NCBI RefSeq assembly: GCF_026250525.1
Contig: NZ_CP111048.1
Coordinates: forward strand, 186,001-250,000
Reading direction: 5' to 3'
From: Chondrinema litorale
GTDB taxonomy: Bacteria; Bacteroidota; Bacteroidia; Cytophagales; Flammeovirgaceae
DNA length: 64,000 nt
Shown here piece after piece: positions 17,794 to 29,000 of the stretch (positions are counted from its first letter, which is position 1; every line of letters starts with the position of its first letter). The notes below the pieces were generated by a model. It made no database searches. It was not told where the DNA came from and worked only from the letters and a program-made list of their open reading frames with translations. A program made the position numbers and the translations under genes.

Positions 17794-20391
17794 ATGAAAG
17801 AGAAAAACTCACCACCGAAGTACATGCTGCGGTTTTTCCGCTGGTTTTGTCATCCAGATTATTTGGAAGACATTGAGGGTGATTTGCTCGAAAGATTTGA
17901 CCACAATGCCAAAGAAATAAACTACAAAACAGCCAAAAGAGAATTTATAAGGGATATTCTAAAATTACTAAGACCTGAGATTATCAAGCCTGTAGAAGGT
18001 ACTTATCAACTAAATTTTTATGGAATGTTTAAGAATTATTTAAAAATCAGTTGGAGAAACATCGCCAAAAACAAAGTTTTTTCTCTTATCAATATTTCAG
18101 GTTTATCTCTCGGGCTTACCTGTAGTATTTTAATTGCGCTTTGGGTTCAAAATGAATATCAGATTGATAATTTCCACGAAGATTTAGACCAGATTTATAA
18201 GGTTACTAGTTGCGAATATTCTGGCAAAGAGGTGAATGGCAGTTACGATACTCCCGGGCGATTGGCCGAAGAGCTCAAAAAAGTAATTCCGGATGTAGAG
18301 TTGGCTTGCGGTTATTCTTGGATTAGTTGGTATACGTTTTCAGTAGAAGATAAGAAAATGAAAGTTCCCGGCACTTTTGCAGGCGAAGATTTCTTTAAGA
18401 TATTCTCATATCCATTTCTGATTGGCTCACCAGAAGAAGCACTCAAAACCCCAGAAAGCATAGCCATTTCCAGAAAAATGGCGAATAACTTTTTCGGAAG
18501 TCCAGAGCAAGCAATGGGGGAATCTATCAATTTTAATAATGAAACCGAGCTAAAAATTTCTGGTGTATTCGAAGATATTACTGACAAGAGCTCAGAAAAA
18601 TTTCAATACATTATTAGTTGGGAGTTTTTTGTAGCGCAAAACAAATGGTTAGAAAAATGGGGAAATTCTGGTCCAAGTACATTTGTAAAACTACAAGCAG
18701 AAAGTGATGCAGATCAAGTAAGCAAAAAGATTCAGCATTTCATAAAAAATTATGATGAAGGTTACTCAGATAACGATCGACTAGAACTCGGCCTTCAACC
18801 TTATAAAGATCAGTATTTATACAGCAATTTTGACAATGGGAAAATTGCAGGTGGCAGAATTGAATATGTAAAAATGTTTGAGATTGTGGCTGTTTTCATC
18901 CTACTTATTGCCTGTATAAACTTTATGAATTTGAGCACAGCCAGATCGGTAAAAAGAGCCAAAGAAATTGGTGTGAGAAAAGTGATTGGTGCAGTGAGAA
19001 TTTCTCTAATTGGCCAGTTTATTATTGAGGCATTATTGTTTACTTTAATAGCCATTGTTTTATCATTGGTGCTGCTGTTCTTGCTCTTGCCGGCATTTAA
19101 TTTACTTACCAGCAAGCATATTGTTTTTCCTGCAACAGATACATCATTCTGGTTGGGCATCTTCATTTTAACTTTAGTAACTGGTATTATTTCGGGTGCT
19201 TATCCTGCCTTTTTGCTATCGTCTTTTAAGCCCATTGCGGTTATTAAAAACAATGTAAAAACAGGCAAAACATCAGGCTTATTTAGAAAAGGTTTGGTAG
19301 TATTTCAGTTTGCTTTGTCTATGATTTTTATTGTGGGAATGATTGTAATTAGCAAACAGGTAGATTATATCAAAACCAAAAATCTGGGCTATCAAAAAAA
19401 CAATCTTGTCTATTTGCCTAACACAGGTGAAATGGCCAGAAACTTCGATTATTTTAAAGCAGAGGCCTTAAAAATTCCTGGTGTAGAGCATATAACACGT
19501 ATGTCTAGCCGTCCGATGGAAATAGATAATACCACTGCCGCGGTTGATTGGGAAGGCAAAGATCCGGCAGAAAGACCCACTTTTACGCAAGCAACCATTG
19601 GTTACGATTTTATTGAGACGATGCAATCTACCATGTTGTATGGTCGAGAGTTTTCTGAGGGTTTCGCTGACTCTGCTAGTTATATTATTAATGAAACGGC
19701 TCTAAAAACCATTGGCTATAAAGACCCGATTGGCATGCCGCTTACTTTTTGGGAGGTGAAAGGTACCATTGTAGGAGTGGTTAAAGATTTCCATTTTAAG
19801 TCTTTGCACGATCCTATAAAACCATTGGTGTTAAGGCTTACTCATAAGAGAAGTCGAGGTTATGCGCTCATCAGAATAGAGTCAGATAAAATGCAAGAAG
19901 CATTAGAAAATTTGGAAATACTACACGAAAAAGTGAATCCGGAGTTTCCTTTTGCTCATCAATTTGCAGACGAAGAATACGGCTATTTGTACAGAAGCGA
20001 GCAAGTAGTTGCTAGACTTTCCAGATATTTTGCCTTTTTAGCGATCTTTATTTCATGTCTTGGTTTGTTGGGTTTGGTCATTTTTATGGCAGAACAAAGA
20101 GTAAAAGAAATTGGCATCAGAAAGGTATTGGGGGCAAAGGTTACGCAGATAATTGCCTTGTTGTCTAAGGATTTTATGAAGTTGATAGGCATCGCCATTG
20201 TGATTGCTTCACCCATTGCCTATTACGTGATGAAAGAGTGGCTGCAAGGTTTTGAGTATCATGTTAAAATACAATGGTGGATGTTTGTAATTGCAGCTTC
20301 AGGTGCAGTACTCATCGCTTTGATAACCATTAGCTATCAATCTATCAAAACTGCATTGATGAATCCAGTAAAGAGTTTGCGCTCAGAATAA
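17794..20391 (+). CDS. Prefix-domain ABC transporter permease (FtsX/MacB type)
   Basis: 865 aa from the ATG at 17794, 4 bp after the PadR stop. An open frame continues upstream into the PadR gene, but residues encoded there do not resemble the family, while the ATG at 17794 starts the prefix domain. The prefix has Cys19 and GDLLERF at 29-35, followed by a linker, GTYQLNFYGMFKN, that also occurs in the two following genes and marks them as one subgroup. FtsX blocks start near residues 362 (RAKEIGVRK) and 740 (RVKEIGIRK). It ends LRSE. First permease of the second operon. Confidence 0.92.
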   Translation: MKEKNSPPKYMLRFFRWFCHPDYLEDIEGDLLERFDHNAKEINYKTAKREFIRDILKLLRPEIIKPVEGTYQLNFYGMFKNYLKISWRNIAKNKVFSLINISGLSLGLTCSILIALWVQNEYQIDNFHEDLDQIYKVTSCEYSGKEVNGSYDTPGRLAEELKKVIPDVELACGYSWISWYTFSVEDKKMKVPGTFAGEDFFKIFSYPFLIGSPEEALKTPESIAISRKMANNFFGSPEQAMGESINFNNETELKISGVFEDITDKSSEKFQYIISWEFFVAQNKWLEKWGNSGPSTFVKLQAESDADQVSKKIQHFIKNYDEGYSDNDRLELGLQPYKDQYLYSNFDNGKIAGGRIEYVKMFEIVAVFILLIACINFMNLSTARSVKRAKEIGVRKVIGAVRISLIGQFIIEALLFTLIAIVLSLVLLFLLLPAFNLLTSKHIVFPATDTSFWLGIFILTLVTGIISGAYPAFLLSSFKPIAVIKNNVKTGKTSGLFRKGLVVFQFALSMIFIVGMIVISKQVDYIKTKNLGYQKNNLVYLPNTGEMARNFDYFKAEALKIPGVEHITRMSSRPMEIDNTTAAVDWEGKDPAERPTFTQATIGYDFIETMQSTMLYGREFSEGFADSASYIINETALKTIGYKDPIGMPLTFWEVKGTIVGVVKDFHFKSLHDPIKPLVLRLTHKRSRGYALIRIESDKMQEALENLEILHEKVNPEFPFAHQFADEEYGYLYRSEQVVARLSRYFAFLAIFISCLGLLGLVIFMAEQRVKEIGIRKVLGAKVTQIIALLSKDFMKLIGIAIVIASPIAYYVMKEWLQGFEYHVKIQWWMFVIAASGAVLIALITISYQSIKTALMNPVKSLRSE

Positions 20392-20399
20392 AAAATGAT

Positions 20400-22970
20400 A
20401 TGAATAAGCATCGACCAGATAAACCGCCAAATCTGCTGCTTAAACTGCTCCGATGGTTTTGCCATCCGGATTATCTGGAAGATATTGAGGGCGATTTACT
20501 CGAAAGGTTTGATAGAAATGTAATTGAAAAAGGAGTAAAAGCTGCTCGAATAAAATATACAAAAGATGTTTTGTTGCTCTTTAGACCGGGATTAATGAGT
20601 CCGTTTGAAGGGAGCAATCATTTAAATTACTATGGTATGTTTAAAACGCATTTGAAAATTACTTTTAGAAATATGTTGAGGAGAAAGGTATTTTCTTTCT
20701 TTAATATTTCTGGCTTGGGCTTAGGGCTAGCTTGTGTTTTAGGCATTTATATGTGGGTTTCACATGAGCTGAGTTTCGATAAATTTCATAAAAAGGCAGA
20801 TCAAATTTATCAGGTAGAAATACTCATGAATGGCTGGGAACCAAGTGTTGTGACACCAGCACCTTTGGCAGAATCGCTCACTGCTGAATATCCCGAAATT
20901 GTAAATGCTACCAAGTATGATTTTATGGGAGATGGTGTTTTGTTACATGCTGATGAGAAGAACTTTATGCAGCAAGGAGCCAAAACAGATCGAGCTTTTT
21001 TCGAGATGTTTAATTTCGAATTTGCAGAAGGTGATGCCAGTAATCTTAATAGTAAAAGCATCATTCTTACAGAAGCTACAAGTAAGAAGTTTTTTGGCTA
21101 CACAAGTGCTCTAGGCGAATTGGTTACGCTTAATAATAATGAAACTTATACAGTTTCAGGGATTTTGAAAGACCTACCAGAAAACTCATCTTTCCAATTC
21201 GATTTTATTATTCCTTTTGAAGTGAATGCCAAGCAAGATGTAAATCATGCTTGGGGAGCTTGGTTTTGTGCTACCTTTATTCAGTTGCAAGCCAATACAA
21301 ACCCCGATGAATTACTTAATAAAACCAATGCTTTTAAATCTTTCTACGATAAGATTAATAAAACCAGATGGTCCTCGGCTTTAATTCCGCTTGCAGAGGT
21401 ACATTTTAACAAACACATGACTCCATTCTTTTCGAATGGTGGAGATATTAAATACATATGGATTTTCTCCATTGCAGGAGTTTTAATTTTTGTCTTAACC
21501 TGCATGAATTATGTAAGCCTCACCACATCAAGATTCACGCTTCATTACAAACAGGTTGGATTAGAAAAAGTACTTGGCGCTAACTTAAATAACATCGTAC
21601 AAAAGTATTTAACAGAGTCTTTAGTTTACAGTGTTTTAGCGATCTTGTTGGCTGGTATTTTACTGTATTTCTTTAGAGCAAATTTCTTTATGGGAGATGA
21701 AAAAGCAATCTTCACTTTGCTAAATGAATACAGTGCTATTTCGGTTTTTGTAGGTTTAACCTTAGCCATGCTTTTTCTCACGACTGTTTTACCAGTAATG
21801 ATGTTTAAATCGGTAAAACCTATATCTCTTTTGCAAAAGAGAATTTCGGCAAATACAAATGGAGTTTCTGTACGAAAGTCTTTAGTAATTTTTCAGTTCT
21901 GCATAAGCATTTGTATGATAACAGGTACTTTCATTTTGCAAGATCAATTGGAATTTATCCAACATAAAAATCTGGGATATGTAAAAGAAAACCTGCTTTC
22001 ACTTAAACTAAATAAAGAAACCGAGCAAAATTTAGCAGTTTTGCAAAATGAGTTATCTCAATATGCAGACATCAAAAACATCTCTCGCTCTACCTTCGAA
22101 TACATTTATTTTGACTCTAAAATATCGGAATGGGATGGGAAAAATAGGGAAGATGATTTAACAATTAGACCGATGACTGCCGATAGTAGTTTTTCAAAAA
22201 CCTTTGGAATTAAACTACAAGCAGGTCGTTTTTTTGATGGCCGCAGCACAGATGATCAGTCTTTGGTAATTAACCAAAAAGCGGCTGACGAAATGGGCAT
22301 GCAATCTCCAATTGGCAAAAAGGTAAAACTCCCTTGGAATAAAGAACCGATAGAAATTATTGGTGTAGTAGATAACTTTAATTATTGGGGATTAACTAGC
22401 CCGATTGAACCAGTTTTTATCTTAAATGGCAGTTCTGGTAATTTGTATATTAGAATTAGTAACCACCAGAAAGTCAATACTTTATCATTTATTGAGAAGA
22501 CCTTTAGAAAAATAAATCCCGGTTATCCTGTAGAATATACTTTTATGTCTGAGCGATTTAATCAGCAGCATATTTACCACCAGCGAACCGGAAAGCTTTT
22601 TAGTTATTTTGGCATTATCTCAATCATCATTTCTTGCCTCAGTTTATTGGCAATGATCTTATTTACCACCGAACAAAGAACCAAAGAAATTGGCATCAGA
22701 AAAGTGAATGGAGCTACTGTTGGCAACATCATACATTTACTCAGCAAAGATTTTCTACTATATGTATGCATCGCATTTGTATTGGCGATTCCAATAGTTT
22801 GGTTCACAATGGACAAATGGCTGCAAATATTTTCTTACAGAATTGATATTTCGGTTAGCCATTTTCTAATAGGTGGTGTGTTGGCTATTTCAGCAGCATT
22901 TTTAACGATCATTTTTCAAACAGTTAAAGCTGCACTTACGAACCCAATTGAATCTTTAAGAAATGAATAA
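20400..22970 (+). CDS. Prefix-domain ABC transporter permease with divergent first coupling motif
   Basis: 856 aa, 8 bp after the previous stop. The prefix has Cys21 and GDLLERF at 31-37, and the linker NHLNYYGMFK. In the first FtsX block (near residue 352) the usual (R/K)A(K/L)E(V/I)G(I/V)RK is replaced by HYKQVGLEKVLGA: both the acidic residue and the conserved Arg are changed. The second block (near 730) keeps RTKEIGIRK. Since this motif lies in the loop that contacts the ATPase in MacB/FtsX-type transporters, one half may couple differently or the protein may need a heteromeric partner. It ends LRNE-stop with an 8-bp overlap into the next gene. Confidence 0.92.
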   Translation: MNKHRPDKPPNLLLKLLRWFCHPDYLEDIEGDLLERFDRNVIEKGVKAARIKYTKDVLLLFRPGLMSPFEGSNHLNYYGMFKTHLKITFRNMLRRKVFSFFNISGLGLGLACVLGIYMWVSHELSFDKFHKKADQIYQVEILMNGWEPSVVTPAPLAESLTAEYPEIVNATKYDFMGDGVLLHADEKNFMQQGAKTDRAFFEMFNFEFAEGDASNLNSKSIILTEATSKKFFGYTSALGELVTLNNNETYTVSGILKDLPENSSFQFDFIIPFEVNAKQDVNHAWGAWFCATFIQLQANTNPDELLNKTNAFKSFYDKINKTRWSSALIPLAEVHFNKHMTPFFSNGGDIKYIWIFSIAGVLIFVLTCMNYVSLTTSRFTLHYKQVGLEKVLGANLNNIVQKYLTESLVYSVLAILLAGILLYFFRANFFMGDEKAIFTLLNEYSAISVFVGLTLAMLFLTTVLPVMMFKSVKPISLLQKRISANTNGVSVRKSLVIFQFCISICMITGTFILQDQLEFIQHKNLGYVKENLLSLKLNKETEQNLAVLQNELSQYADIKNISRSTFEYIYFDSKISEWDGKNREDDLTIRPMTADSSFSKTFGIKLQAGRFFDGRSTDDQSLVINQKAADEMGMQSPIGKKVKLPWNKEPIEIIGVVDNFNYWGLTSPIEPVFILNGSSGNLYIRISNHQKVNTLSFIEKTFRKINPGYPVEYTFMSERFNQQHIYHQRTGKLFSYFGIISIIISCLSLLAMILFTTEQRTKEIGIRKVNGATVGNIIHLLSKDFLLYVCIAFVLAIPIVWFTMDKWLQIFSYRIDISVSHFLIGGVLAISAAFLTIIFQTVKAALTNPIESLRNE

Positions 22971-25575
22971 AATGAGAACCAGCAGTAATTCGAAACAACC
23001 ACCCAGATGGATACTCAGTTTTTTCCATTGGTATTGCCACCCATTTTATGTGGAAGATTTAGAAGGTGATTTAATGGAGCGATATGAGAGAAATATGCAT
23101 GAAAAAGGGGAAAAAAATGCGAATTGGCGATTTTTTAGAGATGTACTACAATTATTCAGACCAGGTATTATCAAGCCGATAGAAGGCTCTTATCAACTAA
23201 ACTTTTATGGTATGTTTAAAAATTTTTTAAAGTCAGGATGGAGAAGTTTTATCAAGTACAAAACAAATTCGTTGATCAATGTTTTTGGTTTGTCAATAGG
23301 TATTTGTGCGGTAATTATGCTTTATCTGATTATAGATTATGAAAATTCATTTGATAAGTTTAATGCTGATTATGAAGAAATTTACCGAGTAGGTACCAAA
23401 ACGAAAGAAGGCGATCATTCAGATATGATTGTTACTCCGCTTACGCCTACTTTAATGGAAGAGTATCCGGAAATTATTAGCAGCACAAGGTTTAATTCTT
23501 GGTCAGATATGTTTTTGTATGATGAGGGCAGGGCTTCTGATCTTGTCTTTCATCTGGTTGATTCGGGCTTCTTCTCCGTCTTTACTTTTGAGCAAGTACA
23601 TGGAGATTTAAACTCGGCTTTAGATGGCCCTAACAAGTTGGTTTTAACAGAAAGCATGGCTGAGAAAATGTTTGGTTACGATAATCCTGTTGGCAAAGTC
23701 TTAACCATGAAAGAAATGGGCTATGAGGTAACTGTTACCGCTGTTGTAAAAGACCCACCAAAAAATTCTTCCATCCAATTTAAATCACTTTTATCTTGGC
23801 CGGCAAGTCCGAGCCCAATGGATGAAGACCAAATGGGCAATTGGTATAACACTTTTATGACTGGCTATGTTCGAGTAGCTAAAGGGACAAATATTAAAGA
23901 TTTAGAGTCTAAAACTGAAGCAGTTACTAAGAAACACTTCTTAGCAGATAGGCAAAACGAGTTTGTTACCTTTTTCTCAATGGAAGAAGAGCATGCGAGA
24001 AACACCGAAAACGATAGAACATTGAGTATTCTGTCTATTATTACTATTGCCATTTTGGTAATTTCTTGTGTAAACCTAGTCAATCTTTCTGTAAGTCAAT
24101 GGCTTACCAGATCAAGAGAAGTGGGAGTTAGAAAAGTGTTGGGTTCTTTAAAAAGCCAATTAATCTTTCAGTTTTTGGTAGAAGGTTTAATATCGACAGT
24201 GGTTTCTGTGGTTCTGGCATTAATTGGTGTTTATATTTTCGCTCCGTATGTAAATGAATTTTACGATCTGGATATCCAATATAACATTATTCAAAATGCT
24301 TCCGCAATACTGTTTATCATTGGTATTTGTGTAATGATCGGGCTTATCTCAAGTTTTGTAACATCACTTTTACTAACCAATGTGCATGTAATTAAATCTC
24401 TTAAAGAAAATATAAGGTGGAGCGGAGCAGGGCAATGGTTACAAAAGAGCTTATTGGTGTTTCAGTTTACGGTTTCTCTAATTTTTATTGCTGGTACACT
24501 GGTAATTACAAAGCAAATTTCATTTATGAAATCTTATGATCTAAAGTTTAATATGGATCATATAGTGGTAATGAATGTCTATTCTAATTTGTTTGAGAAT
24601 CCAGAAAAAGCTTCTCAAAGAGTTTTAATGTTAAGAGAAGAATTAGTGAAAGAAGAAGCGATTGAAAGCGTATCATTAAGCCAAAATATGCCGGGCAAAT
24701 ATTGGGATTCTTACAACTGGTATGCAAACAGCGATTCGATGGGCCCAGATGGCATTCAGCTAAAACAAATCGTTGTAGATCAAAATTATTTTAGTTTATT
24801 AGACATTGCAATTGCTCATGGTAGAAACTTTTCAGATTCGATTAAGTCTGACGAAACAGCAATTATTATAAATGAAACTGCTTTTGAGAAATTAGGTTGG
24901 AAAGACCTCAACGATAAGTATTTATCTGAAGGTGGAGACAATCAAAAATATCCAGTAGTAGGAGTGGTAGAAGATTACCACTATCGATCGCTCAAAGAAT
25001 CTATCGAACCACTAATACATTATTATAGTCCAAAGAGTACCAGTAAGCTACTGGTAAAACTGAAAGCTGGTAGAATAGGAGATGGCTTACAAATTCTGGA
25101 AGATTCTTGGGCATCTTTGGGTGCATACGAACCATTTGAATATGTTTTTGTAGATGAAGAATTTAACGAATTATATAAAACTCAAGAGCGACTAGAAATG
25201 ACAGCTTCACTTTTTTCTGGCATTGCAGTAGTATTGGCACTTTTAGGTTTGTTTAGTATTACTTCTTTTATGTTGCAAAGAAGAAAAAAAGAAGTTGGGG
25301 TAAGAAAAGTATTAGGCGCTACATTTATGCAAATTATTGTGCTTCTTTCTAAGCGGTTTGTCTTATTGGTGGTGTTAGCCTTTACCTTGGCAACACCAGT
25401 AATTTATTTAATGGCAGATGAGTTTTTATCTGAATTTACTTATAAAATGGAGTTAACTCCTGTAATATTTATGGTCTCAGGAGTTGGAGTACTTTTATTA
25501 TCTATACTTGTAGTTGGTTGGCAATCGATAAATGCGGCACACAATAACCCTGTGGATTCTTTGAAAAGCGAGTAA
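22963..25575 (+). CDS. Prefix-domain ABC transporter permease (FtsX/MacB type)
   Basis: 870 aa from the overlapping ATG at 22963; a second ATG at 22972 is also possible. The prefix has Cys25 and GDLMERY at 35-41, then the linker GSYQLNFYGMFKN. The first FtsX block near residue 352 carries RSREVGVRK; the second near 745 carries RRKKEVGVRK. The tail is LKSE instead of LRNE, in line with being the last gene of the operon. A 9-bp terminator hairpin follows within 25 bp. The substrate is unknown. Confidence 0.92.
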   Translation: MNKMRTSSNSKQPPRWILSFFHWYCHPFYVEDLEGDLMERYERNMHEKGEKNANWRFFRDVLQLFRPGIIKPIEGSYQLNFYGMFKNFLKSGWRSFIKYKTNSLINVFGLSIGICAVIMLYLIIDYENSFDKFNADYEEIYRVGTKTKEGDHSDMIVTPLTPTLMEEYPEIISSTRFNSWSDMFLYDEGRASDLVFHLVDSGFFSVFTFEQVHGDLNSALDGPNKLVLTESMAEKMFGYDNPVGKVLTMKEMGYEVTVTAVVKDPPKNSSIQFKSLLSWPASPSPMDEDQMGNWYNTFMTGYVRVAKGTNIKDLESKTEAVTKKHFLADRQNEFVTFFSMEEEHARNTENDRTLSILSIITIAILVISCVNLVNLSVSQWLTRSREVGVRKVLGSLKSQLIFQFLVEGLISTVVSVVLALIGVYIFAPYVNEFYDLDIQYNIIQNASAILFIIGICVMIGLISSFVTSLLLTNVHVIKSLKENIRWSGAGQWLQKSLLVFQFTVSLIFIAGTLVITKQISFMKSYDLKFNMDHIVVMNVYSNLFENPEKASQRVLMLREELVKEEAIESVSLSQNMPGKYWDSYNWYANSDSMGPDGIQLKQIVVDQNYFSLLDIAIAHGRNFSDSIKSDETAIIINETAFEKLGWKDLNDKYLSEGGDNQKYPVVGVVEDYHYRSLKESIEPLIHYYSPKSTSKLLVKLKAGRIGDGLQILEDSWASLGAYEPFEYVFVDEEFNELYKTQERLEMTASLFSGIAVVLALLGLFSITSFMLQRRKKEVGVRKVLGATFMQIIVLLSKRFVLLVVLAFTLATPVIYLMADEFLSEFTYKMELTPVIFMVSGVGVLLLSILVVGWQSINAAHNNPVDSLKSE

Positions 25576-25599
25576 AATATTATGATTGAAAAAATTTTA

Positions 25600-25627
25600 A
25601 AGCCAGATAATTAATCTGGCTTTTTTG
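25600..25627 (+). terminator. Rho-independent terminator after second permease operon
   Basis: aagccagat (25600-25608) and its exact complement (25614-25622) enclose a 5-nt loop and run into a T tract. It ends the PadR-permease operon. Confidence 0.85.
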
Positions 25628-25683
25628 TTAAACATTAATTCTCAATTTTCGATTAATAGTATGAACCGATAAACCTTGATACT

Positions 25684-26019
25684 ATGAGAATACTGTTTAG
25701 AACGATACTAATAATAAGCCTAGGCATACTTGCCATTGCAGCTTGCCAACCTAACACAAATAGGCCAGTAGAAGAAGTTGTAAACGAAGATGAATTTATA
25801 ACAGGTAAAGTTAAAGAAGTAAAAAATGGCAAAGATGGATATACAGCAAAACTGCTTACGAATAGTGATGAGGTTTATTATGCAACTATAAGTATTCCCA
25901 ATCTACATGAAAATGCTTATCAATATAAGATTCTTGAAGTAGGAGATAAGGTTTCAGTAAAAGGTGAGATTTGGGAAAATGGAGGTCAAAAATATATTAC
26001 TGTAAGAGAATTAAAATGA
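25684..26019 (+). CDS. Small lipoprotein, OB-fold-like
   Basis: 111 aa. The N-terminus is a lipoprotein signal with the lipobox AIAAC (Cys21). The mature part is about 90 aa with a strand-rich pattern: EFITGKVKEVKNGKDGYTAKLLT, a short loop, then KILEVGDKVSVKGEIWENGGQKYITVREL. The motif GDKVSVKGE followed by a closing strand is typical of single OB-fold lipoproteins. The family is not named with certainty, and a role in the envelope is inferred from the signal only. It is a single gene, and its terminator is shared with the converging histidine kinase. Confidence 0.75.
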   Translation: MRILFRTILIISLGILAIAACQPNTNRPVEEVVNEDEFITGKVKEVKNGKDGYTAKLLTNSDEVYYATISIPNLHENAYQYKILEVGDKVSVKGEIWENGGQKYITVRELK

Positions 26020-26021
26020 TT

Positions 26022-26066
26022 AAAAATCCGAAAAGAAATTGTTGATAGCTTTTCGGATTTTTTTTA
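26022..26066. terminator. Bidirectional terminator between lipoprotein and histidine kinase
   Basis: aaaaatccgaaaag (26022-26035) and its full complement (26049-26062) form a 14-bp stem with a 13-nt loop. T runs flank it on both strands, so it can end transcription from both converging genes. Confidence 0.85.
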
Positions 26067-29000
26067 TTTAATAGCTTTTAAAACTTCGTCTATTTTTACA
26101 TTAATCTCTTCTAAACCTGCCAAGTAATAAGGTGTATCTCCTTGATGATCTTTTAACTTTTCTCGAAAATTTCTGATTGTAGTTTTTAGTTCTTCTAAAG
26201 AAAATAGCTCTAGAGAAGTTTGAAACCAATGCACAGCAAATGATACTTTTTCTTCTGATTGATTTTCAACAGCTTCTGCAATTAAATTTCTAAATTCTTC
26301 AGTATCAGATTTTAACTGGTTGATAATGGCTGTTTTAAAACTTTCATTACCATCTGCCATTTCTTCTAATTTCTCAAAAGAGATAATATTTTCATTATTG
26401 ATAACTGGCTGGTTACTTTCTGTTTGGCTGTCAATAATAGTATTTTCTGTTTCAATAACTTCAGAAGAACCTATTAATGGATAAGATGCCTTTCTACTAA
26501 GTTTTTTAATTTTTAAGTATAACTCATTCGGATTAAAAGGCTTGGTTATATATTCATTAAAACCAGTTTGCACCACTTTTTCTTTCACTTTAATCATCAC
26601 AGAAGCAGTTAATGCGATAATGGGTATTGTACTGATATTTTCATCTGGATGCTGCCTAATTCTTTTGGTTGCTTCATAGCCATCCATTTCAGGCATTTGT
26701 AAATCCATTAAGATAATGTCAAACTCTTCTTGTTCAATTTTTTCTAAAGCAATTAAACCATTATCTGCAAAAGTGATATTTGTGTTCCATTTCCCTAAAA
26801 ACTCGCTGGCAACTAACTGGTTTACAGCATTATCTTCAACCACTAAAATTCTAATACCTCCTAAATCTTTTTCTTCATGTGTAAAAACCAATGTGCTTTT
26901 ATGGGAAGCTAGAGCATTTTGAGGTTTTTTAAACCTAAGTGTAAAGCTAAATTTACTGCCCTTGCCTTCTTCGCTTTCTACAGAAACCTCACTGCCTTGT
27001 AATTCTACTAGGTTTTTCACGATGGATAAACCAAGACCAGAGCCACCGAATTTTCTGGTAATTTCTCCATTAGCCTGAGAGAATCGCTCAAAAATCATTT
27101 CCATTTTGTGTTTCGGAATGCCAATTCCTGAATCCTCGATGGTGAAATTAATATCTATATTAAAGTCTGTTTCTTGTAAAACTTCAACTTCTACAGAAAC
27201 AAAACCTTCTTCGGTGAATTTTAAAGCATTTCCAACAAGGTTGATTAGAATTTGACTTAATCTGGTAGGATCTCCTAATACGAGTGTTGGAATATCATTA
27301 TCGTATTTGATCTTCAGCTTAATATTTTTCTCCTCTGCCTTAATTTTGAGGGCATGTTTAATACCGTTGAGCAGCTCAAACAGATCAAAATCGATTTCTT
27401 CGAAAGAGATCATTCCAGATTCAATTTTATTGATGTCTAGAATGTCATTAATAAGAGAAAGCAAGTTTTCAGCAGAGAATTTCAGTGTTTTAATTTTTTC
27501 GACTTGATGTTGTTGAGGATTATCTTGCATGAGCAAATGAGACATGCCAATTACCGCATTCATAGGTGTTCTAATCTCGTGGCTCATAGTAGAAAGAAAC
27601 TGCTCTTTAGCAATAGAAGCTTCTTCTGCTTTCTTTTTGGCTTCGATTAGTTTTTCTTCGTTTTGCAATCTTCCAAAAGTAGAGCCAGCCCAGTTTGCCA
27701 ACATTTTAATAAACTGGATATCATATTTAGAAAAACCTTCTCTTTTAGGTTCAGGAGACGAAAAATTGATAGTTCCATAAACCTTTCCATTTACATAAAC
27801 TGGTGAGCTTATATAAGATTCTAGTTTAAAAGCATCGTAGCAAGGGTGAGAAGAATATTTAGAATTTTTTACATAAGATATAGCTACTGTGTTATATGTC
27901 TTCATCACAACGCTACAAAAAGTCTGGCCTAAAGGGAATATAGTTCCGGGATCAATCGCAAAATTAGGATCATCAGAGTGGAAGTATATTACCTCATAAT
28001 CTTCATCATTAATTTTGCTTATTATGCCCAATGGAAGTTGTAAATAATCACAAACTTTTTGTAGAGCAATTTGAATTTGTTCATCATAGCTCAAATCGAT
28101 ATTAGAAGCTATTTCGTTCAGAAATTCTAGTCCTCTTTGGTAATAGTGAATATCGTTTTCTGCCTTCTTGCGCTCTGTTATATCTTGAATTGAACCTTGA
28201 ATAAATATGTTGTCATCATCAACAATAATTTTCCCAGCTATTTCAACATATTTTAATTCTCCACTTGTGGTAAAAATTGAATGCTCTAGTCTATCTATTT
28301 TTAGTAAGTTAGTTTGGTACTCATCAATTTTGCTATAATCAATATTTCCTATTCTGTCTCTTACAATTTCTTTAGCTTTAGGAGGGAGTAAATCTAAAAC
28401 TTTGCTTATTGTAATCTTTTCACCAATGGGTACTTCGTATATTCTGTAGGTTTCGTCAGACCACTCTATTTCGCCAGATTTAATATTTAAGCTCCAAGTA
28501 CCAAAATTGGTAATTTTTCCAGCTTCATTAAATACCTGCATTCTCTCTTCGGCTTTTTTAAGAATGCTATCGTATTGATTTATTTTGTTTTTAAAATCTT
28601 CGTGTTCTTTCTCAAAATTTAAAATTTTAATAGTACTCTCCGTAAGATCAGTATTACAGCCAATCATTCTTAGTGGAGAGCCTTTTTCATCTTTACTAAT
28701 AATTTTTCCTTTGCTTTGTATCCATTTAATAGAGCCATCTTTACAAAAAAATCTAGCAATACATGAGAATGGGACTTTTTCACTGCTTACCATATGCTCT
28801 TCAAAAGCTTTAGAAAGCTTAGAGTGATCATCTGGATGTATAATTTCTCTGAGGTCTGAGGTTTTGTTGGGTAAATCACCTTTGTTATAACCTAATTGCG
28901 ACAAGTAAGAATCGCTTAAAGTGATAATATCATCTTTAAAATTCCAATCCCAAAATCCGGCATTTGTATTTTCAAGAATAGTATCAATAATCAGTTCCTG

